In this document: positions 48,307 to 57,455 of the stretch, one piece after another
Layout: every line of letters starts with the position of its first letter
Numbering within the stretch: position 1 is the first letter of the stretch
Origin: Streptosporangiaceae bacterium
Lineage (GTDB): Bacteria > Actinomycetota > Actinomycetes > Streptosporangiales > Streptosporangiaceae
DNA length: 64,000 nt
Assembly (NCBI GenBank): GCA_025934375.1
Contig: JAICYD010000023.1
Location: forward strand, 1 to 64,000
Reading direction: 5' to 3'
Made by a program: the position numbers and the translations under genes
The notes under the pieces: generated by a model
Database searches by the model: none
The model's input: the letters and a program-made list of their open reading frames with translations, nothing else
Told to the model about the DNA's origin: nothing

Positions 48307-48359
48307 CCACCAGCTCAAATACAGTGGACAGCGTCCACTTGTTAGTGGACATCGTCCAC
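48296..48359. promoter_or_regulatory. Three tandem operator palindromes between tetR and carbonic anhydrase
   Basis: Three copies of GTGGAC-N3-GTCCAC: an imperfect one at 48296-48310 (GTGGACAGCATCCAC), a perfect one at 48323-48339 (AGTGGACAGCGTCCACT) and a perfect one at 48345-48359 (GTGGACATCGTCCAC). Centres are 28 and 21 bases apart. They sit in the divergent promoter region, covering the tetR start and the region just before the carbonic anhydrase GGGAGGA ribosome site. Confidence 0.85.
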
Positions 48360-48389
48360 AAAATCGGACCTGGGAGGAACGGAACCACC

Positions 48390-48932
48390 ATGACCAGCCG
48401 GATGACCCCGCTGCTCGAGCACAACGAGCAGTTCGCGCGGGCCTATACCCCCGTGCCGCTCGGCCTGCCCGCCGCGCAGGTGATCGTCATCACCTGCCTT
48501 GACCACCGGATCGACCCCGCCATCACCCTCGGGCTCCGGCCCGGCGATGCCCCCGTCCTGCGCAACGCGGGGGGCCGCGTCACCCAGCCAGTCATCGAGG
48601 AGATCGCCTACCTCGCCTTCCTCGGCGGGAGGCTGGCCGGCGGGCAGATCGCCGGCGGCAGTCGCGTCGAGGTCGCGATCATTCACCACACGCAATGCGG
48701 GACCGGCTTCCTCGCCGACCCCGGCTTCCGGCGCGAGGCGTCCGCGGCGACCGGCGTGGACGAGGCGGCCCTGGCGGCCTCCGCCGTCGGCGACCCGCAC
48801 GCGACCGTCGCCGCCGACGTCGACCGCCTGCTGTCCTCGCCCCTGCTCCCGCCGGGCATGGGCGTCTCCGGCCACGTGTACGACATCGAGACCGGGCGGG
48901 TCACCACCGTCGTCGACGCCCGGTACCGCTAG
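48390..48932 (+). CDS. Beta-class carbonic anhydrase
   Basis: The 180-residue enzyme has zinc ligands Cys36 in ITCLDHRID, His100 and Cys103 in IHHTQCGTG, and the catalytic Asp-Arg pair Asp38/Arg40, all typical of beta-carbonic anhydrases that interconvert carbon dioxide and bicarbonate. Length suits the small mycobacterial-type form. ATG 48390 is preceded by GGGAGGA at good spacing. The divergent TetR and its three palindromes suggest inducible expression. No transporter or carboxylase gene sits beside it. Confidence 0.88.
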   Translation: MTSRMTPLLEHNEQFARAYTPVPLGLPAAQVIVITCLDHRIDPAITLGLRPGDAPVLRNAGGRVTQPVIEEIAYLAFLGGRLAGGQIAGGSRVEVAIIHHTQCGTGFLADPGFRREASAATGVDEAALAASAVGDPHATVAADVDRLLSSPLLPPGMGVSGHVYDIETGRVTTVVDARYR

Positions 48933-48954
48933 CGCGGGCCAAGCAGCGGCTGCG

Positions 48955-50754
48955 TCACCCCAGGGCGCCGGTGGACAGGTTCACGTTGACCGGGATCGTG
49001 GCGGTGCCGATCGTGATCTGCGCGACGTCATGGCCCGCCGCCGCGACCACCCGCGCGGTTACCCGGGTGCCGGGGGCGGCGGCGGTGATGAGCGTGAGCA
49101 TCGCGGAGGTCAGCGCCGTGCCCGTGCCCTGGCCGGCCATGATGACCACCGGGGCCGGGAGCCGCTGCAGCGCCTGGCGGGAGACCCAGCCCTGGTAGGG
49201 ATTGGCCTGGCCCTTGACGACGGTCGTGGACCCGGCCCGGATCGCCTGCCCGGGCAGCGGGATCCGGGCAATGGTGAGGGCGGTGGCCGCGAACGCGGGG
49301 GAGGTGGCGGTCGCGGGGGCAGCCGGGGCGGTGGCCACGGCCTGGCCGGCGGTCACCGTGGTGACCGTCAGCCCGGGATCGAGGTGCCACAGCTGCTGGT
49401 AGGCGGCTGCCCCCTGGTCCCGGTCGAGCACCAGCATGAAGTCCGGCCCCTGGTGGACGTAGACGCTCCGCTTGCGGGGGCCGCCGAACGCGGAGTCCGC
49501 GAACTGGAAGTACTGGCTGCGCGGCTTGACCGCGTCCCCGGTGAGCGTAGTGGCGGCGGAGGCGTGGAAGCTCTTCCCGGGCGCGATCAGGGTGCTGGCC
49601 GCCTGCGGGGACTGGATGTAGGTCCGGTACGGCGATACCTCATAGCCGGTGTGGCCGGCGTTGACGATCAGGTTCCGGCCCCGCGAGTAGTAGGTGATGC
49701 CCATGTGGTCGTTGTGGCCGTGGACCTGGCGGCCGGGGCCGAAGCGCAGGGAGTAGAACGTCCCGTTCTGCCCCCCCTGCGAGCGGCCGAAGACATACCC
49801 GGCCGCGAAGACGGCGACCCGGGCGGTGGCCGTCCCGCGCGGCAGCGCTGGCGGCGGCTCGACGTACGTGTCGCCGATCTGCGCGAGGTTGCCGTCGGGC
49901 TGGGTGGCGTCGGCGAGGAAGGGGGCCATCTTCGCTATCCGCGCGGTGATGGTGGCGGGCAGCCGGTAACCGCAGGCCGCGAGCTCCGGCTGGCCGACCT
50001 GCCACAGGTCCCAGACGAACCGCTCGTAGCCGGTCGCCTGCTCGTTGGCGACGCCGCTGGCGTCGATGGACGGGCCGAGCCGGTTGGGCTGGAACGACGA
50101 GAGTATCTGGCTATAGGCGGTCTTCCGCCACTTCAGGGCGTCTGCGCCGAACGCGGCCGGGAGGTACGCGCAGCCAATGCGCATGAGCTTGATGTCCTGC
50201 ACCAGCCCGTGGTTCCACGCCCCCTGCCAGTGGCTGGCCAGCCAGTTGACGCTCGCGTCGACCTGGTCATCAATCCACGCCTGGCCGGGGAATCCCTCCG
50301 AGAGGCAGATGAGGACCTGCGGGTCGCGGTTGCCGATGGCCACGCCTTTCAGCCAGCTCTGGGTGATGGCCTTGGCGCGGGCGAGGTAGGCGCTCGCCCC
50401 GCTCCCGCCGGCGAGGCCGCCGGCGATGAGCATCTCGATCCAGCTGCCCGCCTGGAAATCCTGCTGCCAGGTGGGGTGGTGGAACGGGTTCTGGCTCCAG
50501 TTGATGTTGCCGCTCTTGGCGGGGTCGATCGTGACCGTGGGGAACGGCGAGATCGTCAGCTTGCCCGCCATGATCGCGTCGGCGGTCGCCTGGGAGAACC
50601 TGGGCAGCCCGCCGCAGGCCTTGGCCGCGCCGGACGCCACGTCGTCTTTGGACGCCCTGTCCCCTAGCGCCCGCGCCGGGCTTGCCCCGGGCGCGAGGCT
50701 GGTAACGAAAACGACCAGGAACGCCAGCAGTGCCAATCCCCGCCTTATCAGCAT
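48955..50754 (-). CDS. Secreted heparinase II/III-like polysaccharide lyase
   Basis: The 599-residue protein has an N-terminal signal peptide (RRGLALLAFLVVFVTSLAPG, cleavage near ARA) and the alpha/alpha-toroid plus beta-sheet layout of heparinase II/III-type proteins: WNHGLVQDIKLMRIGCAYLP, SGVANEQATGYERFVWDLWQ, and GPGRQVHGHNDHMGITYYSR with the His-rich active-site loop. A long antiparallel-sheet domain follows with low-complexity Ala/Thr segments. It probably degrades uronate-containing or other acidic polysaccharides outside the cell. Monocistronic; the adjacent tail of the carbonic anhydrase gene is convergent. Confidence 0.8.
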   Translation of the reverse strand: MLIRRGLALLAFLVVFVTSLAPGASPARALGDRASKDDVASGAAKACGGLPRFSQATADAIMAGKLTISPFPTVTIDPAKSGNINWSQNPFHHPTWQQDFQAGSWIEMLIAGGLAGGSGASAYLARAKAITQSWLKGVAIGNRDPQVLICLSEGFPGQAWIDDQVDASVNWLASHWQGAWNHGLVQDIKLMRIGCAYLPAAFGADALKWRKTAYSQILSSFQPNRLGPSIDASGVANEQATGYERFVWDLWQVGQPELAACGYRLPATITARIAKMAPFLADATQPDGNLAQIGDTYVEPPPALPRGTATARVAVFAAGYVFGRSQGGQNGTFYSLRFGPGRQVHGHNDHMGITYYSRGRNLIVNAGHTGYEVSPYRTYIQSPQAASTLIAPGKSFHASAATTLTGDAVKPRSQYFQFADSAFGGPRKRSVYVHQGPDFMLVLDRDQGAAAYQQLWHLDPGLTVTTVTAGQAVATAPAAPATATSPAFAATALTIARIPLPGQAIRAGSTTVVKGQANPYQGWVSRQALQRLPAPVVIMAGQGTGTALTSAMLTLITAAAPGTRVTARVVAAAGHDVAQITIGTATIPVNVNLSTGALG

Positions 50755-50960
50755 GCGCCACAGTATGACCGTTCCCTTGCGTTAAGGAGGCTGAGGCTAG
50801 GTAAATGGCGTTCCTCATGTCCGGGATGGCGTCGGGAACGGCGGCCTGTCACCGCGGCCCTGCGGGCGATCGAGGAGGACGGCCGGGGGTAGCTTGTGGC
50901 GATGATGGCTGATTGCGGTGAGCCCCGGCGGGGAACACTGGCAAGCGATGCGAGCAGTCA

Positions 50961-51842
50961 GTGCGTAGCGGTGGCGGGGCCAGCGCGATGGCTACCTTCG
51001 CAGGGGTCGCGCTCGTTCTGGCGGCGGCGCTCCTGCTCTACCTAGGCATTCAGGTGAACGCTGTCCCTTCTTCCCCTTCTTCCGGGACAGCCTCGGCTCC
51101 CCTCGCGGCAGGCGTCGCGGCGCCTGCCCTGCCGCCTGCCCGGCCGGCGGCTCAGGCGCGACAGCCGGCGCGGGACAGTTCCGCGCCAGTCAGCCCGGTC
51201 CCGGCCGCGCCGTCGAGCACGGCGACTCAGCAGGCGGTGGACCGAGTCGCGCCAAGATCGTCCGCGCCGGCTCCGGCCCGGGCGCCGACGGTACCTCGGC
51301 GGGCAGCGGCAGCCCCGGGCGCTCCCCGCAAGATGACTCCCGCACGTCCGGCCGCGCCCCCTCATGCGACCGGTCCCGCTCCCGCTCCGCCGCCACCCCC
51401 GCTGCCGCGCTCCGGCCCGGTGACCAAGCGCGTCATCTGGGGCGCGCTGCGGGCGGCAGGCTATAGCCAGATCCAGGCGGCCGGGGTGATGGGCAACATG
51501 CGGAACGAGTCGGACTTCAATGTCGAGACGAACTGGCCCGACACGAACGGCTTCCATGCCTACGGGCTGATCTCGTGGAACGCCAAGTTCTACCCGCATG
51601 CCCCGTCGCTCGTGACAGGGCACCAGCGGGCAGACCTGGCACGGCAGGTGCAGTACCTGCTGCACCACACCCGGAGGATCCGCAAGGGGCTCAGGGGCTC
51701 GACGGTCGCGCAGGTGGCCAGCAACTGGTCAGCCTATGTCGAAGCGTGCGCGGATTGCGGCTTCGGTCATCGCCAGAACAGCCGCCGCCAGGCGATCGCC
51801 ACGGGCATCTACCAGCAAGCGACAGCAGGCAGGTGGGGGTAA
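50961..51842 (+). CDS. Secreted phage-tail-lysozyme-like protein (Phage_lysozyme2 fold)
   Basis: The 293-residue product has an N-terminal membrane or signal segment (MATFAGVALVLAAALLLYLG), a long Pro/Ala/Ser-rich linker (about residues 40-145), and a C-terminal domain reading YSQIQAAGVMGNMRNESDFN, FHAYGLISWN and QYLLHHTRRIRKGL. This matches phage tail lysozyme-type muramidase folds (PF18013), with Glu in NMRNES as the candidate catalytic residue. It likely remodels or cleaves peptidoglycan outside the membrane. GTG 50961 gives the longest form; ATG 50988 puts the hydrophobic segment at the very start. Confidence 0.75.
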   Translation: MRSGGGASAMATFAGVALVLAAALLLYLGIQVNAVPSSPSSGTASAPLAAGVAAPALPPARPAAQARQPARDSSAPVSPVPAAPSSTATQQAVDRVAPRSSAPAPARAPTVPRRAAAAPGAPRKMTPARPAAPPHATGPAPAPPPPPLPRSGPVTKRVIWGALRAAGYSQIQAAGVMGNMRNESDFNVETNWPDTNGFHAYGLISWNAKFYPHAPSLVTGHQRADLARQVQYLLHHTRRIRKGLRGSTVAQVASNWSAYVEACADCGFGHRQNSRRQAIATGIYQQATAGRWG

Positions 51843-51902
51843 GCAGATCCGCGAGGCCTTCGCGGGCTCAGCGGCGTGCCCGCAGACGAGGGAGCCAGGC
51901 CG

Positions 51903-52820
51903 CTAGGCCGCGGCGACGATCGCCTTGAGCACGCCGCGGGTGCGTTCCCGGTCCTCGCCGCGCGCGAACTCAACGGCGACGAAGTCGGTCACCCCGGCGT
52001 CGGCGAGCGCCAGGATTTGCGCCGCGACCGCGTCCTCGTCCCCGACGATCGCCACGTCGGCCGGGCCGGACGCGCCTTCCCGGTCCAGCATGGCGCGGTA
52101 AGACGGCAACTGCCCGTAGATGGCGAAGTCCTTCTCCGCGATCGCGCGGGCGGCGGCCGGGTCGTCGGTCACGCAGACCGGCAGGCTGCACACGACGCGC
52201 GGGCGGGGGCGGCCGGCGGCGCTGGCCGCGGCCGACAGCGCCGGGACCACGTAGTCGCGGACGGTGGCGGCCCCGGTCATCCACAGGATCGTCCCGTCGG
52301 CCTGCCCGCCGGCCAGGTCCAGCATCCGCGGCGCGAGCGCGGCCAGCAGCACCGGCACCCGGCCATCCCGGGGCGTGGTCAGGCCCAGGTGCGCGCTCAG
52401 CGTGGCGCCATCGACGCTGACCGCGGTGCCGTCCAGGAGCGGCAGCAGGACCGACAGGTACTCGCGCATGTGCCGGGCGGGCTTGTCGAAGCTGAACCCG
52501 TACATGTTCTCGATGACGACCTTGTGCGACAGCCCGATGCCGAGGGTCAGCCGGCCCGGGCCGACCGCCAGCGCCGTGGTCAGCGCCTGCTGCGCGAGCA
52601 CCGCCGGATGCCGCGGGTAGGTGGGCACGACGGCCGTGCCGAGCTCGATGCCCGGCACCTGGCTGCCGGCCACCGCCAGCGAGGTCAGTGCCTCGAGCCC
52701 GAAGATGTTCGCCATCCACACCGACGTGAGCCCGTCGTCGGCCGCCCGGCGGAGCTGGTCAGCCAGCTTGACCAGGGCCTGGGCCCCGCCCGTCTCCATG
52801 GCCGTGGTGCCGATCCGCAT
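51903..52820 (-). CDS. LLM-class F420-dependent oxidoreductase
   Basis: The 305-residue luciferase-like TIM barrel has SVWMANIFGLEALTSLAVAG, PRHPAVLAQQALTTALAVGP, RLTLGIGLSHKVVIENMYGF and VPVLLAALAPRMLDLAGGQA, the cofactor-binding pattern of F420-dependent LLM enzymes. The ATG at 52820 follows GGAGAC. Such enzymes oxidise or reduce organic substrates with coenzyme F420 in the cytoplasm. The substrate is unknown. Function may connect to the EthD-type protein divergently upstream. Confidence 0.87.
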   Translation of the reverse strand: MRIGTTAMETGGAQALVKLADQLRRAADDGLTSVWMANIFGLEALTSLAVAGSQVPGIELGTAVVPTYPRHPAVLAQQALTTALAVGPGRLTLGIGLSHKVVIENMYGFSFDKPARHMREYLSVLLPLLDGTAVSVDGATLSAHLGLTTPRDGRVPVLLAALAPRMLDLAGGQADGTILWMTGAATVRDYVVPALSAAASAAGRPRPRVVCSLPVCVTDDPAAARAIAEKDFAIYGQLPSYRAMLDREGASGPADVAIVGDEDAVAAQILALADAGVTDFVAVEFARGEDRERTRGVLKAIVAAA

Positions 52821-53003
52821 GCGCTGTCTCCGTCCGCCCGCCGCCAGTTCGAGATCCGATCCTCGCGGTCGCGGGCCACCATCCGCAAGTCGCCAGTCCG
52901 GCCCGCGCTTCATGGAAAGCGGCTGAACGCGATTGCCTCCTAGCGATCACGGCGTCCATTCGGCATAGTTGTTGAGTCCGATGGCGAGAGAAGGGGACAG
53001 TCA

Positions 53004-53297
53004 ATGACGCAGGTCCGCCTGAGTGTGTACTACCCGCAAGGCGAGGGCGAGCGGTTCGACCACGACTACTACCGCGACGTCCACGTCCCCATGTGCCAGA
53101 AGACGTGGTCACCAGCCAAGACCGAGATCGAGCGGGGGGTGCACGGCCCGTTCGTCGCGGCGGTGCACTTCACGTTCGCCTCCCGCGAGGCGATGGACCA
53201 GGCCATGGCCTCCGAAGGCACCGCCGCGGTTCAGGGGGATGTCCCGAACTACACCTCGATCACTCCGCAGATGCAGATCAGCGAGGTCGTTGGCTGA
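53004..53297 (+). CDS. EthD-domain protein
   Basis: The 97-residue protein reads VRLSVYYPQGEGERFDHDYY, HVPMCQKTW, FVAAVHFTFASREAMDQAMA and NYTSITPQMQISEV, the dimeric alpha/beta-barrel fold of EthD (PF07110) proteins. The founding EthD is essential for ethyl tert-butyl ether degradation; many relatives are uncharacterised or polyketide-cyclase-like. GGGGAC lies before the ATG at 53004. Convergent with the ClpC-like gene, 22 bases apart. Confidence 0.82.
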   Translation: MTQVRLSVYYPQGEGERFDHDYYRDVHVPMCQKTWSPAKTEIERGVHGPFVAAVHFTFASREAMDQAMASEGTAAVQGDVPNYTSITPQMQISEVVG

Positions 53298-53319
53298 CGC
53301 TGGCACCGCGTGATCGGCT

Positions 53320-55740
53320 TCACCGTGGCCGCTCCTCCTCCGGGCCCGGGCCCGGGCGCGGCCCGGGCGCCGGGTCACGCCCGCTGACGGCCAGCCGCAG
53401 CCCGCCGTCATGCACGTCGACGTCAACCTGGTCGCCGGGGTTCAGGTCACCGGCCAGCAGCATCCGGGAGAGCTTGCGGTCCAGCTCGGCTCGGATGGTG
53501 CGCCGCAGCGGGCGGGCCCCGAACTCAGGCTGGCTGCCCGTGCTGGCTAGCCAGCCGGCGGCGTCCGGGCTGACGTCCATGGTGATGTCCTGGCCCTGCA
53601 GGCGGCGGCGAACTTGCCCGAGCAGCAGCTCGGCGATGGCCTGGAGCTGGGCGTGGTCCAGGCGGTGGAACACGATGATCTCGTCAACGCGGTTGAGGAA
53701 CTCCGGCCGGAAGTGCGCGCGCAGGTCATCTTGCAGGTCCTCGCGCAGGGACTCGACCTCACCGCCGGCGCTGAGGATCTTGTCCGCCCCGATGTTGCTG
53801 GTCATGATCACCACGGTGTGGGTGAAGTCCGCGGTGCGTCCCTGCGCGTCGGTCAGGCGGCCGGCATCGAGCAGTTGCAGCAGGGCGTTGAAGATATCCG
53901 GATGGGCCTTTTCGATCTCATCGAGCAGGACCAGCGAGTACGGGTTGCGCCGGACGACCTCCGTCAGCTGCCCGGCCTCCTCATAGCCGGCGTACCCGGG
54001 CGGCGCGCCGAGCAGCCGGGAGATGGTGTGCCGCTCCTGGAACTCGCTCATGTCGAAGCGCAGGAGGCGGTCCTCGTCGCCGAACAGCGCCTCCGCCAGC
54101 GCACGGGCGAGCTCGGTCTTGCCCACCCCGGTGGGGCCGAGGAACAAGAACGAGCCGGTCGGCCGGTGCGGGTCGGCGAGGCCGGCCCGTGATTCCCGCA
54201 CGGCTTCGGCGACCGCCTGCACCGCCTCGTCCTGGCCGATGACCCGCTCGTGCAGGTGCTCTTCCAGCCGCAGCAGCCGGTCGCGTTCCTCCTCGGTCAG
54301 CTGGGCCACCGGGATCCCCGTCTGCCGGGACACTACCTGCGCGATGTCCTCGGCGGTCACCTCCGGCGCCGGCTGGCCGCCGGGGGCGGCGGACGGATGC
54401 TCCCGCGGCTCGTCCTGCTCCTTCGGCTCGTCCTGCTCCCGCGGCTCGGCGGCGCCCGGTGATGGCATCCCCGGGCGCAGCCGCACCCGGGCGCTGGCCT
54501 GGTCCATGAGGTCGATGGCCTTGTCCGGCAGGCGCCGCGCGGTGATGTACCGGTCCGACAGCTCCGCGGCGGCGCGGAGCGCCTCGTCGGTGATCTGGAC
54601 CTGATGGTGGGACTCGTAGCGGCCGCGCAGCCCGGTGAGGATCGCGATGGCGCCCTCGACCGACGGCTCCCGGACCATGATGGGCTGGAAGCGCCGCTCC
54701 AGGGCGGGATCCTGCTCGATGTTCTTGCGGTACTCCTGCTCCATGGTGGCCCCGATGACGTGCAGCTCGCCTCGGGCCAGGGCGGGCTTGAGCATGTTGG
54801 AGGCGTCCATGGCGCCCTCGGCCGCCCCGGCGCCGACGACGGTGTGCAGCTCGTCGATGAACAGCAAGACCTTGCCGTCCGCGTCGCGGACCTCGTCAAT
54901 GACGTTCTTGAGCCGCTCCTCGAACTCGCCGCGGCGCGTGGTGCCCGCGAGCAGGCCCGCCAGGTCGAGCGCCACCAGCCGCCGGCCGGCCAGGGTCCTG
55001 GGCACCTCGTCGCTCACGATGCGCTGGGCGATGCCCTCCACCACCGCGGTCTTCCCGACTCCGGCCTCGCCGATCAGCGCCGGGTTGTTCTTGGCCCGCC
55101 GGGACAGCACCTCCAGCGCCTGCTCGACCTCGGACTCGCGTCCGATGACCGGATCGAGCTGGCCGTCGCGCGCCGCCGCGGTCAGGTCCCGGCCGTACTG
55201 GTCGAGCGCCAGCGTGCTGTCCGGCACGTTCGCGGGGCTGCTCGCTACCCGCAGCCCGCCCGATCCCAGTGCGCGCAGGGCCTGCCCGGCCGCGGTGTCC
55301 GGGTTGGCGGCCAGCCCCAGCACGATGTGCTCGGCGCCGATGCGGGAGGACCGGGTGGCCCGGGACTGGGCTCGCGCCTCCTGCAGCGCCCGCTCGGCGG
55401 TGGGGCTGAGCGGCGGGGTGCCCTCCTGGTCACCGCGGCCGGGCCGCGCGTCCACCGCGGCCTCCATGCGCCGGGCCAGGTCATCGACATCGGCGCCGGC
55501 CCGCTGGAGCACGTACCGGGTGTCGGGAAGCTGGGTCGCGGCATGCAGCAGGTGCTCGGGGCCCAGGCTCGGGCTGCCCCACTCGGCGGCCCGCTGGGCG
55601 GCGAGCTCCAGCAGTTCGCGGGCGGGGGCGGACAGCCGCCGGGTGCTCCCGTCACCGGACTGGTCGCCGCTGAGCAGTCGTTTGATGATGTCGTCGACGA
55701 ACCCGATGCCGATACTGCCTGCTTTCCCGAAGGGACTCAT
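53320..55740 (-). CDS. ClpC/ClpB-like AAA+ unfoldase with short linker instead of M domain
   Basis: The 806-residue Hsp100 protein has an N domain (residues about 30-170, with [19 protein letters not shown] and GPEHLLHAA), first AAA+ module (Walker A GEAGVGKT about residues 224-231, Walker [15 protein letters not shown]), and second AAA+ module (GPTGVGKTE about residue 535, [15 protein letters not shown], sensor SNIGADKIL). The middle domain expected after RVRLRPGMP is replaced by about 40 residues of Pro/Glu/Gln/Asp repeats ([13 protein letters not shown]), so ClpB-type coiled coil and ClpC UVR motifs are absent. The C-terminus is Pro/Gly-rich. Start ATG 55740 with GGAGG five bases before. 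Divergent from an MBL gene. Confidence 0.88.
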   Translation of the reverse strand: MSPFGKAGSIGIGFVDDIIKRLLSGDQSGDGSTRRLSAPARELLELAAQRAAEWGSPSLGPEHLLHAATQLPDTRYVLQRAGADVDDLARRMEAAVDARPGRGDQEGTPPLSPTAERALQEARAQSRATRSSRIGAEHIVLGLAANPDTAAGQALRALGSGGLRVASSPANVPDSTLALDQYGRDLTAAARDGQLDPVIGRESEVEQALEVLSRRAKNNPALIGEAGVGKTAVVEGIAQRIVSDEVPRTLAGRRLVALDLAGLLAGTTRRGEFEERLKNVIDEVRDADGKVLLFIDELHTVVGAGAAEGAMDASNMLKPALARGELHVIGATMEQEYRKNIEQDPALERRFQPIMVREPSVEGAIAILTGLRGRYESHHQVQITDEALRAAAELSDRYITARRLPDKAIDLMDQASARVRLRPGMPSPGAAEPREQDEPKEQDEPREHPSAAPGGQPAPEVTAEDIAQVVSRQTGIPVAQLTEEERDRLLRLEEHLHERVIGQDEAVQAVAEAVRESRAGLADPHRPTGSFLFLGPTGVGKTELARALAEALFGDEDRLLRFDMSEFQERHTISRLLGAPPGYAGYEEAGQLTEVVRRNPYSLVLLDEIEKAHPDIFNALLQLLDAGRLTDAQGRTADFTHTVVIMTSNIGADKILSAGGEVESLREDLQDDLRAHFRPEFLNRVDEIIVFHRLDHAQLQAIAELLLGQVRRRLQGQDITMDVSPDAAGWLASTGSQPEFGARPLRRTIRAELDRKLSRMLLAGDLNPGDQVDVDVHDGGLRLAVSGRDPAPGPRPGPGPEEERPR

Positions 55741-55916
55741 CTCAGCCTCCCTCCCCGCCCGCGCGATCATGCCGCCCTGTCGGTCTTGCCCTCTTCCCTA
55801 ACGAGACCCGCGAAAACTGCATTGGGCGGCACTTCCCCGTGCGGTGCGGCTGGCCCGTGGGGTGCGACGGCAGCGGGAAGCTGATGGACTAGGGGTAACC
55901 ATCGAGGAGGATGACG

Positions 55917-56738
55917 ATGCCGGCATGGATCTGCGCCACGTGCGCCAATCAGTACCCCGATCAGGAGCAGCCGCCGGGGGAGTGCCTGATCTGCTCCGAT
56001 GAGCGTCAGTGGGTGCCATCGTCGGGGCAGCGGTGGACGACGGCGGCGGAGCTGGCCAGCAAAGGGCATCGCAGCGACGTCCGTGAGGTCGAGCCGGGCC
56101 TGCTCGGCGTCGGCGTCGACCCGCCGGTTGCGATCGGCCAGCGGGCCCTGGTGATCCAGACGCCCGAGGGCAACCTGCTGTGGGACCCGCCCGGGTTCCT
56201 CGACGAGCACGCCATCGCCGCGGTCAGGCAGGCCGGCGGACTGCGGGCCGTCACCGCCAGTCACCCCCATTTCTACGCCACGATCGTGGAGTGGAGCCAC
56301 GCGTTCGGCGCCGAGATCCTGCTGCCCGAGGCGGACGCGCACTGGCTGACCCGCCCGGATCCGGCCGTGCGGACCTGGTCCGGCTCCGCGCAGGTCCTCC
56401 CGGGCGTGACGCTGGTCCAGTGCGGCGGGCACTTCCCGGGCAGCGCGGTCGCCCACTGGGCCGCGGGCGCCGGCGGCGCCGGGGTGCTGCTCGCCGGCGA
56501 CACCATCTTCGTGACGCCAGGGGAGGACCGGGTCACGTTCGTGTGGAGCGCGCCGAACCGGCTGCCGCTGCCCGAGCCGGCGGTCCGGGGCGTGGTCGAC
56601 GCGGTGCGGCCGTACCGTTTTGACCGCATTTACGGGGGCTGGTGGCAGCCTGTCGTGCGCGCGGGCGCCCGGGAGATCCTCGAGTCGTCCGCCAGCCGGT
56701 ACATCGACTTCCTGCGCGGCGACGCGGCGGTGGGCTGA
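55917..56738 (+). CDS. MBL-fold hydrolase with N-terminal rubredoxin-like knuckles
   Basis: The 273-residue protein begins with a rubredoxin-like zinc knuckle pair, ICATC and ECLICSDERQWVP, followed by an MBL-like fold: TASHPHFYATIVEWSHAFGA, QCGGHFPGSAVAHWAAG, VLLAGDTIF. The classical HxHxDH is replaced by SHPHFYAT, so metal binding is atypical and one site may be lost. Start ATG 55917 is preferred over 55911 because AGGAGG (55903-55908) is correctly spaced. The function may be a hydrolase or a redox-linked oxygen- or NO-related protein; the cysteine pairs imply an iron or zinc centre. Confidence 0.8.
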   Translation: MPAWICATCANQYPDQEQPPGECLICSDERQWVPSSGQRWTTAAELASKGHRSDVREVEPGLLGVGVDPPVAIGQRALVIQTPEGNLLWDPPGFLDEHAIAAVRQAGGLRAVTASHPHFYATIVEWSHAFGAEILLPEADAHWLTRPDPAVRTWSGSAQVLPGVTLVQCGGHFPGSAVAHWAAGAGGAGVLLAGDTIFVTPGEDRVTFVWSAPNRLPLPEPAVRGVVDAVRPYRFDRIYGGWWQPVVRAGAREILESSASRYIDFLRGDAAVG

Positions 56739-56820
56739 GCTGGGCGCGGCTACGGGCGGGGAGTGTGGCGCAGCACCTGCGCGCCGCGCTCAGGCCCGTC
56801 CCGGACGGCTCGTGAGCGCC

Positions 56821-57375
56821 CTACCGGGTGAGCTGCTTGGCGATCAGGTAGGCGCCGAGCGCGATCAGCGCGATGCCCGTGACTCGTTCGGCGCGCTCGC
56901 GCCAGCGTTCGGCGATCTTGGCGCCGATGGCCAGGCCGAGCTGCGCGACGATGAATGTCTGCAGCGCGATGGCGGCGATCACGATGGTGACGGGCAGCCG
57001 GGTCAGGCCGATGCTGAACCCGATGGCCAGCTCGTCCATGCTGATGCTGATCCCGAGGCCGATGAGGGCCAGCCCCCGGCTGGTGGTGATCCGGCTGGCC
57101 TTGGCTTCCTCGTCATCGTCGTCAGAAAGCAGCATCCAGGCGCCGGTGCCGATGACGGCGGCGGCGGCGAGGTAATTGGCGATGGCGCCAATCCCGTGGG
57201 CGAGCGCGGTGCCCAGGCCGAGCCCGATCAGTGGCATCCCGGCTTCGAAGATCACGAAGAGCAGCGAGATCCGCAGGCGCTGCGATGCGGTCGTCGCCTG
57301 GGCGGCGCCGATCGCGGCGGCGACGGCGAAGGAGTCCAGGCCGAGCGGCAAGACGAAGGCCAGCAGCGTCAGCAT
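56821..57375 (-). CDS. mntP: MntP-family manganese efflux pump
   Basis: The 184-residue membrane protein has six hydrophobic segments with acidic residues inside them (LPLGLDSFAVAAAIGA, GISISMDELAIGFSIG), the DxSxxA-like motifs of MntP, and a charged cytoplasmic loop (SDDDDEEAKA). MntP exports Mn(II). It is divergently transcribed from a CDF-type transporter 80 bases away, so both may respond to metal. I saw no yybP-ykoY-like riboswitch in the short intergenic space. Start ATG 57375. Confidence 0.88.
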   Translation of the reverse strand: MLTLLAFVLPLGLDSFAVAAAIGAAQATTASQRLRISLLFVIFEAGMPLIGLGLGTALAHGIGAIANYLAAAAVIGTGAWMLLSDDDDEEAKASRITTSRGLALIGLGISISMDELAIGFSIGLTRLPVTIVIAAIALQTFIVAQLGLAIGAKIAERWRERAERVTGIALIALGAYLIAKQLTR

Positions 57376-57455
57376 GACGCAGGCAGGCTCGCGGGCGGGC
57401 CCGGACGAATCGCGTTCACCCCGGCCAGCCTAGTTGCCGCCATATTCTTTGCCTT

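Noticed and set aside
57376..57455. Manganese riboswitch (yybP-ykoY) before mntP
   Set aside because: Only 80 bases separate mntP from the CDF gene and the characteristic helices are not visible.
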